Origin: Cafeteria roenbergensis
Taxonomy: Eukaryota; Sar; Bigyra; Bicosoecida; Cafeteriaceae
Assembly: GCA_008330645.1 (NCBI GenBank)
Contig: VLTN01000028.1
Coordinates: 372,001-436,000 of the forward strand
DNA length: 64,000 bases
Direction: 5' to 3'
Within the stretch, counting starts at the first letter, position 1. Every line of letters begins with the position of its first letter. This document shows positions 1-12,078 of this stretch, one piece after another. The notes under the pieces are model-generated. The model searched no databases, had not been told where the DNA came from, and worked only from the letters and a program-made list of their open reading frames with translations. The translations under genes were made by a program, and so were the position numbers.

Positions 1-371
1 CGCGCTCGACAACCTCGCGGCGCCAGCTGTGTGAACTTGTTTTCGTCGTGCACGAACCGATGAATGCTCGAACAAAGAATGTTGACTCCACCGCCCGCGG
101 CTCGCATGTGCCATGGCTTGGCATGCCACGCGGGCCCTGGGTCGCCGAGAGCGCGGCCTCGGGCGGCCATTCAAGTTAGCGCGCGGAGTGGCGTGCGACG
201 CTCAGGCATTGTTCAGGGCGGCGCGGCAGTCTATCGCTTCCCACGCAGCTCTGGCACGCCTCTGGCCCACGCAGCTCAGGTCCACGCTGCTCCGGTCCTT
301 CGTGCACGCCCCACCACTGACCCCGGGGCCATGGCGTCCCGCCATCCTGGTGTTCCGGCGGGCTTTGCAAG
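1..371. other. Left-edge flank, no gene seen
   Basis: This is the 3' flank of the minus-strand USP gene and the window edge. The open frames here have no recognisable domains and carry the same codon bias as antisense shadows elsewhere. Nothing else is supported. Confidence 0.5.
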
Positions 372-3300
372 TCAGGGCGGCGCCGCCGAGAGCAGCGCCT
401 CCAGCGGCTTCAGGGCCTGTGTCGAGGTGATCCCGAGAGCAACGCGGCCGACCAAGTCCCCGTACGGGTCCCCGAACGCCTCCGTGATCAGCCTTGCAAC
501 AGTGCCGCGGGGGAGGGTGAGGCGGCGGCAGGCAGCGGCCGAGGTCGCGCTCATGGTCTCCGGCAGCCCGTGCAGGCAGAGCTCATCGCTCGTCCGAAGC
601 AGCTGCAGCTCTGCCGTAGAAAGGAGCACGGAGTGGGCGGAGTCGAGAGGCGGGTGGGTCGGGTCTTCGCGTAGCTCCGCCGCGACGGCCGCGCACGCCA
701 TGCTTGCCGCCTGAAGGAGCGACAGCCCGCCCGTGGCCCCCGAAAGCTGCGACACAGTCGCATGCCACTGTTTTAGCGTCCTAGCCGAAATCACTGCCGC
801 TTGGGTGGCGCAGCGCTCGGTGTCGGCGTCAACGCCAAGCGGCTCCTCGCAAACCACCCACACGACCTTGTGTTTGCCCGAGCCCGCCTGTGGCCGGCCG
901 CCCGACTCGAGGATGATCAGCGGCACTAGCACCTCGCGAAGCGCGGCCGCTGGAGCGGCGCCGGACGCCGCCGCCGGTACCGCCGCCTTGACCAGTCGCC
1001 CCGGCAGCGGCCGGAGCGCCAGCGCAGCGGCAGCGGCCTCGTCCCCGTCGCGGGTGGGCTGACCGGCAAACGCTCGCCCCGCCTCGCCCAGCGCAGCGGC
1101 TTGCCGCCGCTTGACCGCCGACACGGCGCCGTGCGCGGCAGCGGTGTCGCCCAGCTGCCTCAGCGCCTCGCCCTCCGCGCTCGCCACGTCATCCGACGCG
1201 GCATGCAGCGCCGCGAGATGCCGAGCAGCCGAAACCGCCCGTCTAGCCTCCTGCCCCTGCTGCAGCGCCCGCGCCACCTGCGGGCCCCCGAACTGGAGAT
1301 CCATCACCGAGTCCGCACCGGAGGAGTTGAGCCACGTCTGCATGTCCATGGCCGGGCTCAGCGCTCCAACGGACGCCACTGCCGCCGAGCAGAGCGCCCC
1401 GGGCAGCGGACCGAACCCCGTCGACCCCTGGATGGCTTGCATCTGCACGACCGGAACCGACACCGCATCGCGCTGCGGCCCGAATCCTTCCGGTAGAGCC
1501 GAGCTCTGCTCGTCAAGGAGCCGAAGCAGTCGCTCGAAGGAGCCCACCCGCTCCCACGGCGGCAGAGCGAACTCCTCCGCGGTTTCGCCGGCGTTTCTGT
1601 GCAGCTCGTCGGCGCGCCAGGGCTGGGTGGGCGTTGGCTGGGCGGCGTGAACGCTGCCGTGCCCGGGATAGCACCGCGTGTCGATCCTGGGCGGCTCTGC
1701 CCATCCGTGCGAGGTGGGTCCCAGCCCCCCCCAGCCAGCGGCAACCTCGCTGGCCGTCAGAGGCCGGCAGGGCCGCATATCCATATCCGCTGGGGCCTTT
1801 GCTCGTGCCCAGGCCACGATCATCCGCCCGTCGATGCGAGTTGCAATGTGCTCGAAGTGGCCTGCGCGGCGGAGCAGAGCGACCTCGTCCCGAGCCCATC
1901 GCTCGGCCTCTGCCCGGGTCAGCCCCAAGAAGCCAACGCGACTGTGCGTGGCCGTAGAGCCCACTGACGAAGTGGACCCGGCAGAGCCGAGCGATGGGCC
2001 GCTGGCCAGATCCAGGAGGAGCTGCTCGATGCGGCTGGTGGCGGCGGTGACGCGCCCCAGCTCTGCCAGAGACCGGAGTGAGAAGTTGGCCATTGTCACA
2101 CTTCGAGCGAGAGGGAGCCGCAACCGGTCGCGGCGGAACGAGCTGCACACTGGAACAGTTGACACCTGGCTGATGCGGATGAGACTGTTGGGAGGTTGGG
2201 AAGTGAGCGACGCGGCAGAGAGGCCTCCGATCCAGCCCGGCGACGCCGGCGACACCTGCGGTGCTGAGCCATCTGAGGGCCCCGCCTTTGGGGAGCAAGC
2301 GGACGGCACAGCGGCAGCAGCAGCAGCAGCAGCAGCGGCTGAGGAGGAGGAGGAGGAGGAGGACGACGATGATGATGAGGAGGACGACGGCACGTTCCGG
2401 GCAGGGGTTGCTGGCTGCATGGCAGCCACAGCGGCAGGCACGGCAGCTGTGCTTCGATCGATCAGACCGGCTCCCTCCGGCTGGTCGACGTCGAAGTCTG
2501 CGCGCTCGTACCCAACCAGCACTGCTCGCGAATCGGGTTCCGAGCCGTTGGCCGCAGCCATGACGTCAGCAAAGCAACAGCGGGACACCATGTCGTCATT
2601 GAGAAGCCACCACTCATCGGAGGCCGCTTCCCAAGGAGCCGCAGGATTGGACTGATGCCTGTCGCCGCCGCCGCCGCCGCCGCCGCCACTACCGTCCGAC
2701 AATCCCGCCGCGCCAGCGTCGGCAGAGCTTGATCCGGCAGAGCTTCGTCCGAGACCACGCGGAGGACTTGGAGGCGGGGTACCGACGGAGCCGGTCAGCC
2801 GGCCATCACGGCCCGATCGCACGTACGTCACGTAGTGGCCGCTTGCCGCCGTCTGACCCCGGTGCACGAGCAAGCAGCGCAACCGATACTCGTGCCTGCC
2901 GTGCGCGATCAACTCCGCACGAAGCTCCGCCCGAGCAGCTGCAACGGCCGGGCTCAGGCCAATGACCCCAACACTCGAGACGGCAGCCTGATCGGCAGCC
3001 TGTCCCGACCCGGCTCTGCCGGAGCTTGCTCTGCCGGAGCTTGCTCTGCCGGAGCTGGAGGACGAGACGGCGGCGCCGAGGTGGCCAGCAGGGCGTAGGT
3101 CCCCTCCCAGGGCGGAGCCATCGTCGGCCGCGTCGGCATCGCAAACCTCTGCAGACACAGCTGCGATGACGGCATTCCGCCACTCGGCAGCGCCGGCGCC
3201 AGAGGCAGAGGAGGCCGAACCGGCCGTTCCGGTGCCTCCCGGCGGCACCGCCTGCGATGAGCGGCTCTGCCGAAGGCTCTGCCGCTTGACCAGCTCTACC

Positions 3301-5040
3301 TGTGCCATTTCTAGCTCGTCGCCTGTGAGCTGACCGCTGGAGAGCTTCGCGTAGAGGCCGGCCAACTCCTCCTCGTCGGCTTGATCTTCCGCCGAAACGC
3401 CGCCCCCCGCTGCTGCGGGGGCTGCTGAGAGAGCACCGTCACCGAGAGACGTGGCCGTCATTCCGACGCTGCTTCCCGGGGAAGCCGCCTCCGCCGCCGC
3501 GGCCGCCGTCGACATCGCGCAAGCCTCAGCCAGCGCGACTGCTGCCTGCGCCCGTCTCACGCTTTCCGGCAGAGCATCCGAGCTCACTTCGTCAAGCCAC
3601 AGGCTGGATGGAATGCCGACGCGCTGACGGAGGCTCTGTTCAACGCGCGGCAGAGCCAGCAGCAGCGCCTCCGGGAGAACAGCGAGTTTGCCCCTCCTGC
3701 TGCTGATCAGCCGTGACAGAGCCGCGGTGACGTCACACACGCCGGCGGGGCTCTGCCCGTACAGCGGGGGGAGAGGCCACTCGGCGGGATTGCGCGAACT
3801 CGCCGCAAGCCGCGCAGACTCCATCGACGGCGCCTCGATGGTGACGGGTATCTCAGCGCCGGCTGACGTGTGCTCGCGGAGCAGAAGCGTCTCTCGTCCG
3901 GAGAGGGCGATTCCGTCGCCCCCCCCCGACAGTGCTGCTGTCGCCTGATGTGCCGCCTCCGCCGCAGTCGCAGCCCCAGCCGTAGCCACAGCCGACGCCG
4001 CTGCCGCAGTGCTGGCAGTGGCCGCCGCCAGCGGGTTGGCTTCAACCCGTCGCGCCTGCCTGGAGACGGTGGCACGGCTCATGGTACCGTCGCTGCCGAT
4101 GGCACACGCGTTCGGCCACCCGTCGCCGCCAACCCAGAACCCCAGCGCCAGGTCGTCGAACACCGCGTCGAGGAAGACCAACATCTCGTTCGCGTCGCCC
4201 TGCTCGAAGAACCCTTCCACGCGAAACCGCGCCTCGTGGGTGGGACTCCTCGGCCAAATCATCTCCGCGAGGCTCGGCGCGCTCTGCGACACAAGCTGAG
4301 TGAGTCGCCACCGAGTTTTCTCCGCCTCGCCGACGTCCCCGGCAGAGCCATCGAGAAACCGCTTGGCCGCCGTCATCACACCCTTGGCGACCTGGGCCAG
4401 CTCGGCGTCCTGGGTCAGCATCTGGGCGCCGTTGCTCCAGAGGGTGTCCTCACCCCTGGCCAGCTGGCGTGCCTGGTCCGAGCCCCGCACCGCCGCCAGC
4501 GCCGCCACCAGCCCAGTAGGCACCGCGAAGGCGGCGTCGCCGGCGGCCAGCAGGGCGACGAGGCGCCGGAGCTCCGAGGCCAGCGAGGAGTGCACCAGGA
4601 ACCGGCGGGCGTGGCGCCGGGCGCCGGGCGCTGCCCCCGCGTCCGCGGCCAGAGCTGCTGCCGCCTCCTCGGCCTCCTCCTCGGGGGCCGTGTCGGCACA
4701 TAGGAACCCGCGCCGAATGGGGGCCACGTGCACCAGACACTGCACCAGCGCGTTGAGATAGCAGGTGTTGCCGATGTTGCGAAGGCCGACCGGCGACCCG
4801 CTGTGGCGCGCGCCAGCACCAGCGCCAGCGCCCGACGGCCCCGAGCCGGCGGCGCGGTTGGCAGCCCACCGTCGAACGCTATCAGCTGCAAGGTTGGCGC
4901 ATCTCTCGTCCAGCGCCGGGGTCTGGACCAGCACCCGAAACTGCTGCGGCGAGTCACTCGCGGCCGACGAAGCCCCGGAAGGGCCTGGCGCGCGTGACCC
5001 GCATTCCACCGATGCCGCTGCCGCTGCCGCTGCCGCTGAT

Positions 5041-5078
<38 letters not shown>

Positions 5079-6734
5079 TGTGTTTGCTTCCAGCCGCGTG
5101 GCGACGGTCATAGCCTCCTGAACCGCCGACCCGCTGATCGGCCCCAAGAGCATCACCGCGGCATCCAGCCCCAGCAGCGTGCGCTTACAGTGCTGCAGCC
5201 GCTGCTCCTGCAGCCGGCTGCGGCTCGGCACGTTGGTCAGAGTGCCGTATTCCCGCAGCGTGTTCCACTGCCGCGCCAGTCCGCTTCGGAGGGATTGGGC
5301 GGCTCTGCCGATGACGTCATCCACATGCACAGCGGCCGTGTGAGGGACGTTCAGAGCAGCGATGAGCTCCTTCAAGACCGGGTCAGCGCTCGGCAGCGCC
5401 GCCTCCGCGGCGACGTCACTGGCTGTGGGTTCTGCTGAGAGGGCGTCCCCGGTGCGACCCAGTGTCAGGAAATCCAGCAGAACCAGCGCGTCAGTCGCCG
5501 TCCTGCCTATGGCGCAGGCGTCTGAAGCCCACTTTGGGAAGGATTTTGCCGGCGGCAGGACGACTTCCGAGTCCGTGACGGTGCACCCCATTGCTTGGCA
5601 GAGCCGAGAGAGGCCGGTTGATGTCCACAGGTCGCGGTCGGCAGCGGGATCGCCGGGTGCCAAAGCGAGCGAGGTGGCCGCCTCTGGGTCACGCGCAGCG
5701 CCAGCAGCAGCGCCAGCAGCAGCGCCAGCAGCGGCAGCGGCCGGGGTTGGGGGGGCTTGCGCCGCCCCGAACCTGTGCAAAATCCATCCGCCTTCCGACG
5801 TGCGGGGCACGGTGGGCGCAGGGCGGGTGAGCAGGGAGGGCCCGGGATACGACGTGGGCGAGCCCGGAGGCCCCCCCGCCCCCGGCAGAGCCGCTGCCTC
5901 CGCCAGCCTGCCTCCCGCGTCCAGAGCCAGCCGCCATGCAAGGTGCGAAATCGCCGCCGCTCGCAGCAGCACCCGAACGCACTTGACAGAGGGCACGAGG
6001 CGGGAGTCATGCGGGGCGACCAGCGGCCTGAGCAGCCGAGCGACGACCGACGCCTCAGACCGGGTTTCCACCACCCGGCCCGTGAGCACGCACGAGAAGC
6101 GCGCGTGGAACGCGGAGCGCCAGCGATCGGGCTCGTCAATCCAGCGGCCCGCTGTGCGGGTGAAAGCGTGCTCCGGCTGGAAGCCTGCGCGCCGAGCGAG
6201 CACGGAGAAGCGCGAGCAAGTGGGGGCGAGGGGAGTCCACGAGTTGAGGTGCGCGGGTGGTGGGCGAGCTGGCTGCGCGCGCCGCAGGCGCTGGGCGCAC
6301 TTGCAGTGGCCAGGCGGGCATTCAGACCGCGCACAATGCGAGCACATGCCCCATGACTGGCGAGCGGGGTCACGCGTCCGCAGCAGCGGTTGGGAGCGGG
6401 GTGCGCGCGCCGCGAAAGCGGCGGCAAATTCACTCCCAGTTGCTTGGCGGCGCAGCTCACCTGAGAGCCGAGAGCCTTGCTCCACCAGCTGCACCGCTGA
6501 AACGGGCGAAAACAGCCACCCGGAACGCATCCAGCCCGTGCGCGGGTCCACTTGGAGCATTCTGGAGCCATCGAGGGCCCAGGGCCACGGCAAGACTCCG
6601 GCCGGCAGCAGCGCCGTCTGCGCCACCTCCCACGGCTGGAACACCATCCCCATCGGGTCCTCCATAGAGTCCACCCCGATGAGCATGTCTCGCAGAGACA
6701 CGTCAAGGCTCGCGCTCCAGGCAGGAGCGGCCAT
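372..6734 (-). CDS. Ubiquitin-specific protease (USP/UCH, C19 peptidase)
   Basis: A 2120-residue thiol protease that should cleave ubiquitin from protein conjugates. The Cys box GLRNIGNTCYLNALVQCL lies near residues 650-668, with the nucleophile in NTCYLN. The His box SGHYVTYVR is near 1295-1305 and is followed by EWWLLNDDMVS near 1375. These are the two halves of a USP fold, and about 600 residues of low-complexity sequence separate them. The N-terminus has a Cys-rich stretch (CSHCARSECPPGHCKC) that could bind zinc. Ser and Ala homopolymers lie between domains (around 2310-2400 and 5020-5090). The C-terminal 500 residues have no domain I can name; a ubiquitin-like fold there would recall USP48, but I cannot show it. 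The start is the first Met of the open frame. No intron is needed. The protein is two to three times the usual length, as is common in this window. Confidence 0.88.
2305..2395. repeat. Trinucleotide runs coding poly-Ala and poly-Ser in the USP gene
   Basis: A (GCA)n tract is followed by (GAG)n and (GAT)n tracts. Read on the minus strand they give a Ser run followed by an Ala run between the USP His box and the C-terminal region. They look like slippage-prone low-complexity linkers. Confidence 0.7.
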
Positions 6735-7084
6735 GGGGCCGCGAGGCCTCGCCGAACAGAGTGGCGCTCATGCTCGCCAAAATTGGATCCTTGCAAAGGC
6801 TCTGCCTCGAGTGAATGAACGTCGTGTGAAGCAATTGCCCAATTCGGCCTCTGGTTCGACCGCCTGCCTTGTGTGGCGGAGAGCGCGGAGCAGCATCACC
6901 CAAGAGCGCGCCTGCGCCCCCGCTTCGGCCAAGGCCGGGCGGCACCCGGCCCCGCTCCCAATCCGTGCTTCGGTCCCCCGAACGCGAGTGTTTCACCACG
7001 CCTCTGGCCGTCTGCGGCCTGGCCGAGTCGCCTCGCCGCCAGAACAACCCCGCAGGACGCGCTCCCGCCGCCAGCAGCCCGGCA
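6735..7084. other. Intergenic spacer between two minus-strand genes
   Basis: About 350 bp lie between the start of the USP gene and the stop of the coiled-coil gene. It should contain the USP promoter and the 3' end of the neighbour. I see no conserved element or RNA gene. Confidence 0.4.
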
Positions 7085-8758
7085 TCAGCGCGAGCCTTGA
7101 ACGCCGCGCGCGCCCAGCGGCTTGCGCCCGGGCTTTGCCACCGCCTTTCGCTGTTGTGCGGCGTTCTCAGGACCCGCTTCGGCCGCCTCGCGTTGCCGGC
7201 GAAGCGCGAGCGCTGCCGCCTGGGCAGTCGCCTTGTTCCTGCTGTTGCGCTGAAGCCGCTGGCGCAGCGCAGCCGGCATCATGGCGGCAAGCGGGTTGTC
7301 GCCAGCAGACACCCCAGTCCTCTCAGGCGCCGCGCTGGTCGCTGTAGCAGGGGAGTCCGGCGTGGAACCGGCATCGGCGGCTACAGGCACGCCCCGCGGC
7401 GCTGCGGGCGGGGTGGCCGCGGCTGAAGCCGGAGCCGAGGCGTCGGCTGACCTCGCCGCGCGCCGGCCAACGACGAGTCGGCTTCCGGACGCAGCACGTC
7501 CGGGCTTGGCCTCGGTAGCGCCCACCGGTGACGCCCTCGAAGCCGCTGGCGCCGCCGCTGCTTGGGCCGGCGATGCGGATTTCGACGGCGACGCCTTGGC
7601 AGGCGGCGACGTGACGCCTCTGCGCCTCGTCAAGGCCCGATCCCGCCCACTTGCGCCACTAGCGCCACCAGCGACACCGGTGCCACCAGCGGCACCAGCG
7701 GCACCAGCGGCACCAGCGGCACCAGCGGCACCAGCGGCACCAGCGGCACCAGCGCTACCAGCGCCACTGGCGCCGGAAGCAGTGCCTGCCCGAGCAGCCG
7801 ACCCGCTGGCTGCGCCACTAGCGCCGGAAGCAGTGCCTGCCCGAGCAGCCGACCCGCTGGCTGCGCCGCGCACGCCCCCCCGCCCAGACACCGCAACGGC
7901 TCCCGGCGATCCGAACGTAATCTTTGACTGTGCAGCCCGCCGGCGCGCCGCCCGGCGCAGCAGCGACGACACGCGAGCGGGAGGCGACGACTGCCGCAGC
8001 TGCTCAGGCGTGCGGGGTGCCAGCACGGCGTCCGCGGCGGAGCTTCCACTGCCCGCGTCAACGCTGCCGTAGGCGGCTCTGCCAAGCGCGACGTGGAGCT
8101 GCACGGCGATCGACATTGCCGCCGCCAGCTCTGCGCGAAGTGTCTCGTTCACCGCCTGCAGAGCCGCTGAGCGATCCATCACCTCCCCCTCCAGCCCTGC
8201 CGAGGCAGCAGTGGCGACCGCCGCCCGCGCGTCTTCGACCGCCCGCAGAGCCACTTCCGAAGTTGCTCTGCACCGCTCAACGATGTCTCGGGCCGCCGCT
8301 CCAGCAGCAGCCGACTCTTGCCGGATCGAAGCCGCGGTCGCGGCCGCCTCCTCCTCCTCCTCCTCGGCGGCAGCCGCAGCGGCGGCTGTGGCGGCTGTGG
8401 TCGTCTTCCGGCGCTGTCCCTCCGGCGCCGCCTCCCGCTCCAGCCGGTCGTCCGCTGAGGCCATGGCCCCGCAAAGCCACACCAGCCCCGCCTCGCCCGG
8501 CGCCCCCACGCGCTCTGTAGTGCTGAAGGCTGCGCTGGCCCTTGCTGCTGCTGCGTCGGCGGCGGCCACGCTGACGCCAAGCCACCCGCACAGGTCAGCG
8601 TCCGACGGCAGCTCCCCCATGGCAGCGACCGACCGCCTGGCGGTGGGGCCAGCCGCGGCGGGACGCTCCAGCGAGTCTAGGAGCGTCGGCTCTGCCGCAG
8701 GCGTGCCCGTGCCCGTGCCCTTGCGCCCGAGCCCGCTGGCGGCACCTCTGTCGCCGCT

Positions 8759-8796
<38 letters not shown>

Positions 8797-9958
8797 GCTG
8801 GATGAGATGGCCTGTGCTCGTCGCTCCCGAGCTGGCCTGCCTCAAGGCAGCCGCGAAACCGCTGCTGGCCTCCCTAACCGCTGCAGCCACTTCGTCAAGC
8901 GCCGCCCTCGCCTCGTCGGCGGCCAGTCGCGTCTCGTCGGCCGTCGACAGCGCAGAACCAAGCTGCCGGCAGAGCCCCTCCCGCTCTGCAGCGAGCGACG
9001 CGCAGCGCCTCTCAAGCCGCGACACTGCGGCGCGGAGTGCCTCGTCCGACGTCGCCCCAGCTGTCCAGACACAGTTGCAGTTGCTGTTGCAGTTGCTGTT
9101 GCACGCAGAGGCGGAGTCGTCGTCGGACGCCACGGACCCAGGGCCGGCTGTCCGGGCCGAGGACGCCACAGGGGCCCCTCCTGCCTCGCCGCCAGCGGCA
9201 GCAGCGCGCCTGACCACAGACGTGGCCACGGGGCGCCGGGCGGCTCCGGCGTCAGTGATGCGACTGCCGCCAGCTGCAGCGGCAGGGGCGGTGGCTTTGG
9301 TGCCGGGCGTGCCTGCTGTGAGCGAGCGGCCGGACGCGGCGCGGCGGATGCCGGTGCCCCTGCTGCTGGCGCCAGGGGCGCAAACGACGGCAGCGCCTGC
9401 CCGCCGGGAGCTACGACGGAGTGAGGCGCCCATGGCAGCGCCAGTCGCCGCTGCCGGTGCCGCGCGCGGCCGCGCAAGCCGGGCCCTGAGATCGGCCGCC
9501 TCGTTCTCCAGGAGCGTGCAGCGCGCCTCGGCCCGCTCAGCGGCCACACGCTGCGTGGCCGCATCAGTGCGGGCTTGACGGAGACTGTTGTGTGCGTGCT
9601 CCAGGGCGGAAGCGGCTTCGGCTGCCGCGTCGCGCCCTGCTTGGCGCTGCGCCTCCGCGGCGCGCTCCGCTTTGAGAGCCCGCGCGTCCGCCTCGCGCGC
9701 TGCAGCCTCGCCAGCACGCGCTTGGGTGCTCAACGACGAGGCATTGGCCTCTGCCCGCTCAGTTCGGGCGCGCAGAGACTCGATAAGCGAGACTGCTGCG
9801 TCGAGCAGGGGCGCATGCGAGCTCAGCGGCGCCGTCCAGTCAAGGCGCCCGTTGGCGGCCCCGCCAAGCAGCGCAGTCGACCTTGCGGCTCCGCCGGCGC
9901 GCAGAGCGGCTTGGAGCCGAGATTCGAGGGCCTCGCAGAAGCCGTCGGCGGCCTCCAT
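7085..9958 (-). CDS. Ala-rich coiled-coil protein, possibly SSX2IP/ADIP-like
   Basis: A 957-residue protein. I chose the ATG at 9958 because the open frame upstream begins only with TTG. Residues 1-30 read MEAADGFCEALESRLQAALR, then a helical stretch to about residue 160 is rich in Ala, Glu, Arg and Gln with no Pro, as in a coiled coil. The FCEALE start, a short loop, AAVSLIESL and the long coiled coil together resemble the ADIP/SSX2IP family of centrosome and cilium-base proteins, but only in pattern. A second coiled-coil stretch lies around residues 310-380, and a basic tail ends the protein. The middle is low complexity, with Gly runs, an Asn-Cys repeat and two tandem repeats. It is divergent from the ankyrin gene at 10104, with 145 bp between the two start codons. 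Confidence 0.6.
7673..7866. repeat. 9-bp minisatellite plus a tandem duplication of about 54 bp
   Basis: A run of GGCACCAGC units (7673-7760) codes a Gly-Ala-Ala array on the minus strand. Immediately after it, a unit of about 54 bp beginning GCGCCGGAAGCAGTGCC is present twice (about 7768-7866). Both keep the coding frame. Confidence 0.75.
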
Positions 9959-10103
9959 GCTGCCCGGCAAGTGCGCAGCGGTCGGGCCCAGAGCGCCAGC
10001 AGAACAGTCTGGAGCGCGCGCGGCTCAAATATTTCATTCCGGCCAAGCATGTCGGAGCTGAACCGCAACTCGCGCGGCTAGGCACGCCCGCCCCGCCGAG
10101 GCG
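9959..10103. promoter_or_regulatory. Compact divergent promoter region
   Basis: Only 145 bp separate the start codons of the minus-strand coiled-coil gene and the plus-strand ankyrin gene, so both promoters must lie here or inside the genes. An AT-rich island (AAATATTTCATTCC, about 10027-10040) stands out in otherwise very GC-rich DNA and could be a core promoter element. This is inference from position and composition only. Confidence 0.35.
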
Positions 10104-11784
10104 ATGGCAGCAGAGGCCCCGAGCCGGGACGACTTGGGTCGGGCGCTGCTCGAGGCGGCGCGGGTCGGGGACGCGGCGCAGGCGGCTCGAGTGTTGGCGG
10201 CGGGCGCGCCGCTGGGCTCGGTTAACAAGGTGAGCAGGCTCGCCCCCCGCGTCTCGGCCCTTGGGACGTTTGGGAAAGGTGGTAGTTATGCGACCTGGTG
10301 CGTGTTTGCAGCCAACGGGTGTCCTCGTGCGGGCTGTTGGGCTGGCAACTCGCGTGCCGGCGCAGGGCAGGTGGACGGCGATGGACATTGCTTGCCAGGC
10401 TGGCCACACGAGCGTGGCAACCTTGCTTCTGGACCGCGGAGCGAAGCTGGGGCGTAGAAATTTCGTGAGCCTGGCGGGAGACTGCGCCCTAAGGGCAAAA
10501 GACGCAGGGTCGGCGAACAGAGGCTGGTGTGCTCACGGCGACGGATGGGCGCGCCGCTGAATTGCTTGGCCTGATTCCGAGGGCGGCGACGCGGGGCGAC
10601 ATCATCTGAGCAACAGACACCAATGTGGGGGCTTCCGCGTGCGTTTTGGCGCAGGAACGACCGTCAGCGCTCCTCAACGCCGCGTGGAACGGCCACACCG
10701 AGCTTTGCCGGACGCTGCTGGACCGCGGCGCCGACGTGGACGCCACCGACAATGTAAGGTCAGCCGCGGGTGCGGACAAAACGAACGGGGGCAGCGGCCT
10801 TGGGATTGGAGAACACTGCACGGCTCCGCATTGCGCCCGGCTCGCTGAGCAAGGCCAGCCCAGAACAGGCCAGCAGCGCTGCTCGGGGGCGGCCAGCTGG
10901 CCAGCAGGGTGGGCGATGAGATCGGGCGCGATGCCCGCCAGGAAGCGGCCAGCGTGCAGGACAGGATGGCGAACTCCCGGGTGCGCGCCGACTGGCTCGT
11001 TGGCCAACGGTTCCGCCCGCTCGCGTCTGCTCTCAGGGTGGCAAAACAGCCCTGTTCCTCGCGGTCTGGGCACGAAGTGTGGAGCTTGTTGAGTTGCTTC
11101 TGGAGCGTGGTGCCAGGGCGGATTCGGCGGACGACGTCAGTTCGCGCTGTTGGGCAGCTTTGAAGCATGGCTGTTGCCGGATGAGTCGCAATTTTGGATT
11201 CTGCTGTTCGCATTTCCCGAGGAAGGAGGGCATCGAGCGAGCAGGGATGACTGCCCTGCGTTGGCATTTGCGAATCCGCAGGATGGGAACACGGCGCTTA
11301 TACTCGCCTGCGAGGAAGGCCATGCTGGAATCGTCCGTCGCTTGCTGGAGCACGGCGCCGATGTGGAAGCAACGACCAAGGTGCGCCGAGGTGTCTGCGC
11401 CCCACCAGCGGTGAACGCTCTCGGCCCCCCCAGAACAGCGATGCTGCCAAGCACAGCTTGTCGCCCGTGGGGAACAGCATCGCTGGCGGCTGCAGCGGTG
11501 CAATAGGCTGGGACCCGTCGCGCGCTTGCTTGCTGACAGTGCCGAGGACCTGCTGACGACGGGCGGCGAGCACAGCTGGGTGGCCAGTTCCGTCCATTTC
11601 TTGAGCCGTCTGCGCTGAATGCCGACGCTAATGTTGGCCACATTCCCGTGGACATGCGCAGATGGGGCGTGACGCCGCGTGGTGGAGTGATGACCACAGC
11701 TGCACGGAGATGCTGCAGGACGCGGAGCGAATCCAGCGGTGGCACCGCCGCCGCCTCCTTGCCACGTGGTGGCTTGGTCATTGA
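10104..11784 (+). CDS. Ankyrin-repeat protein, six exons, one repeat per exon
   Basis: Spliced model: exons 10104-10229, 10366-10464, 10655-10753, 11037-11135, 11282-11380 and 11662-11784, giving 214 residues. All introns are phase 0, donors are GT (mostly GTGAG/GTAAG) and acceptors are CAG. Exons 2-5 are each exactly 99 bp (33 codons), and each codes one ankyrin repeat (for example GHTSVATLLLDRGA, GHTELCRTLLDRGADVDA, GHAGIVRRLLEHGADVEA). Exon 1 supplies the N-terminal cap (LLEAARVGDAAQAARVL). Exon 6 supplies a basic, Trp-rich tail (RIQRWHRRRLLATWWLGH). Ankyrin repeats bind other proteins; the partner is unknown. No single reading frame spans the gene, so it is easily missed without splicing. 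The last junction is the least certain. Confidence 0.78.
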
Positions 11785-12078
11785 CTGAGACTGACGGAGA
11801 CGATTGGAGGCTCGACAGCGCGCGCGCCACAGCTGACGGCCCGGGAACCGCGCGCTCGCACACACACCACGACGCAGAGGCACACAGCCACGCGTGCACA
11901 CCCTTTCCCGCACCAGGCCGGCCGCAATCGCTCACCCTGTGCCAGCGGGCTTGGGAACGAGCTGCCGTCATGAGCGCGAGCTCCGCTCGGTATATTCGCA
12001 GCTGCCAACATTGCCTCGCCCGCAAGGCCACATCACACTCCCAAGCCGGAGAGCCCAAAGAGGCCCAGGGTCGGTGCG

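Noticed and set aside
5362-7347. 661-codon plus-strand frame over the USP gene
   Set aside because: It is antisense to a well-supported protease and has no domain. GC-rich codon use on the minus strand keeps this frame open.
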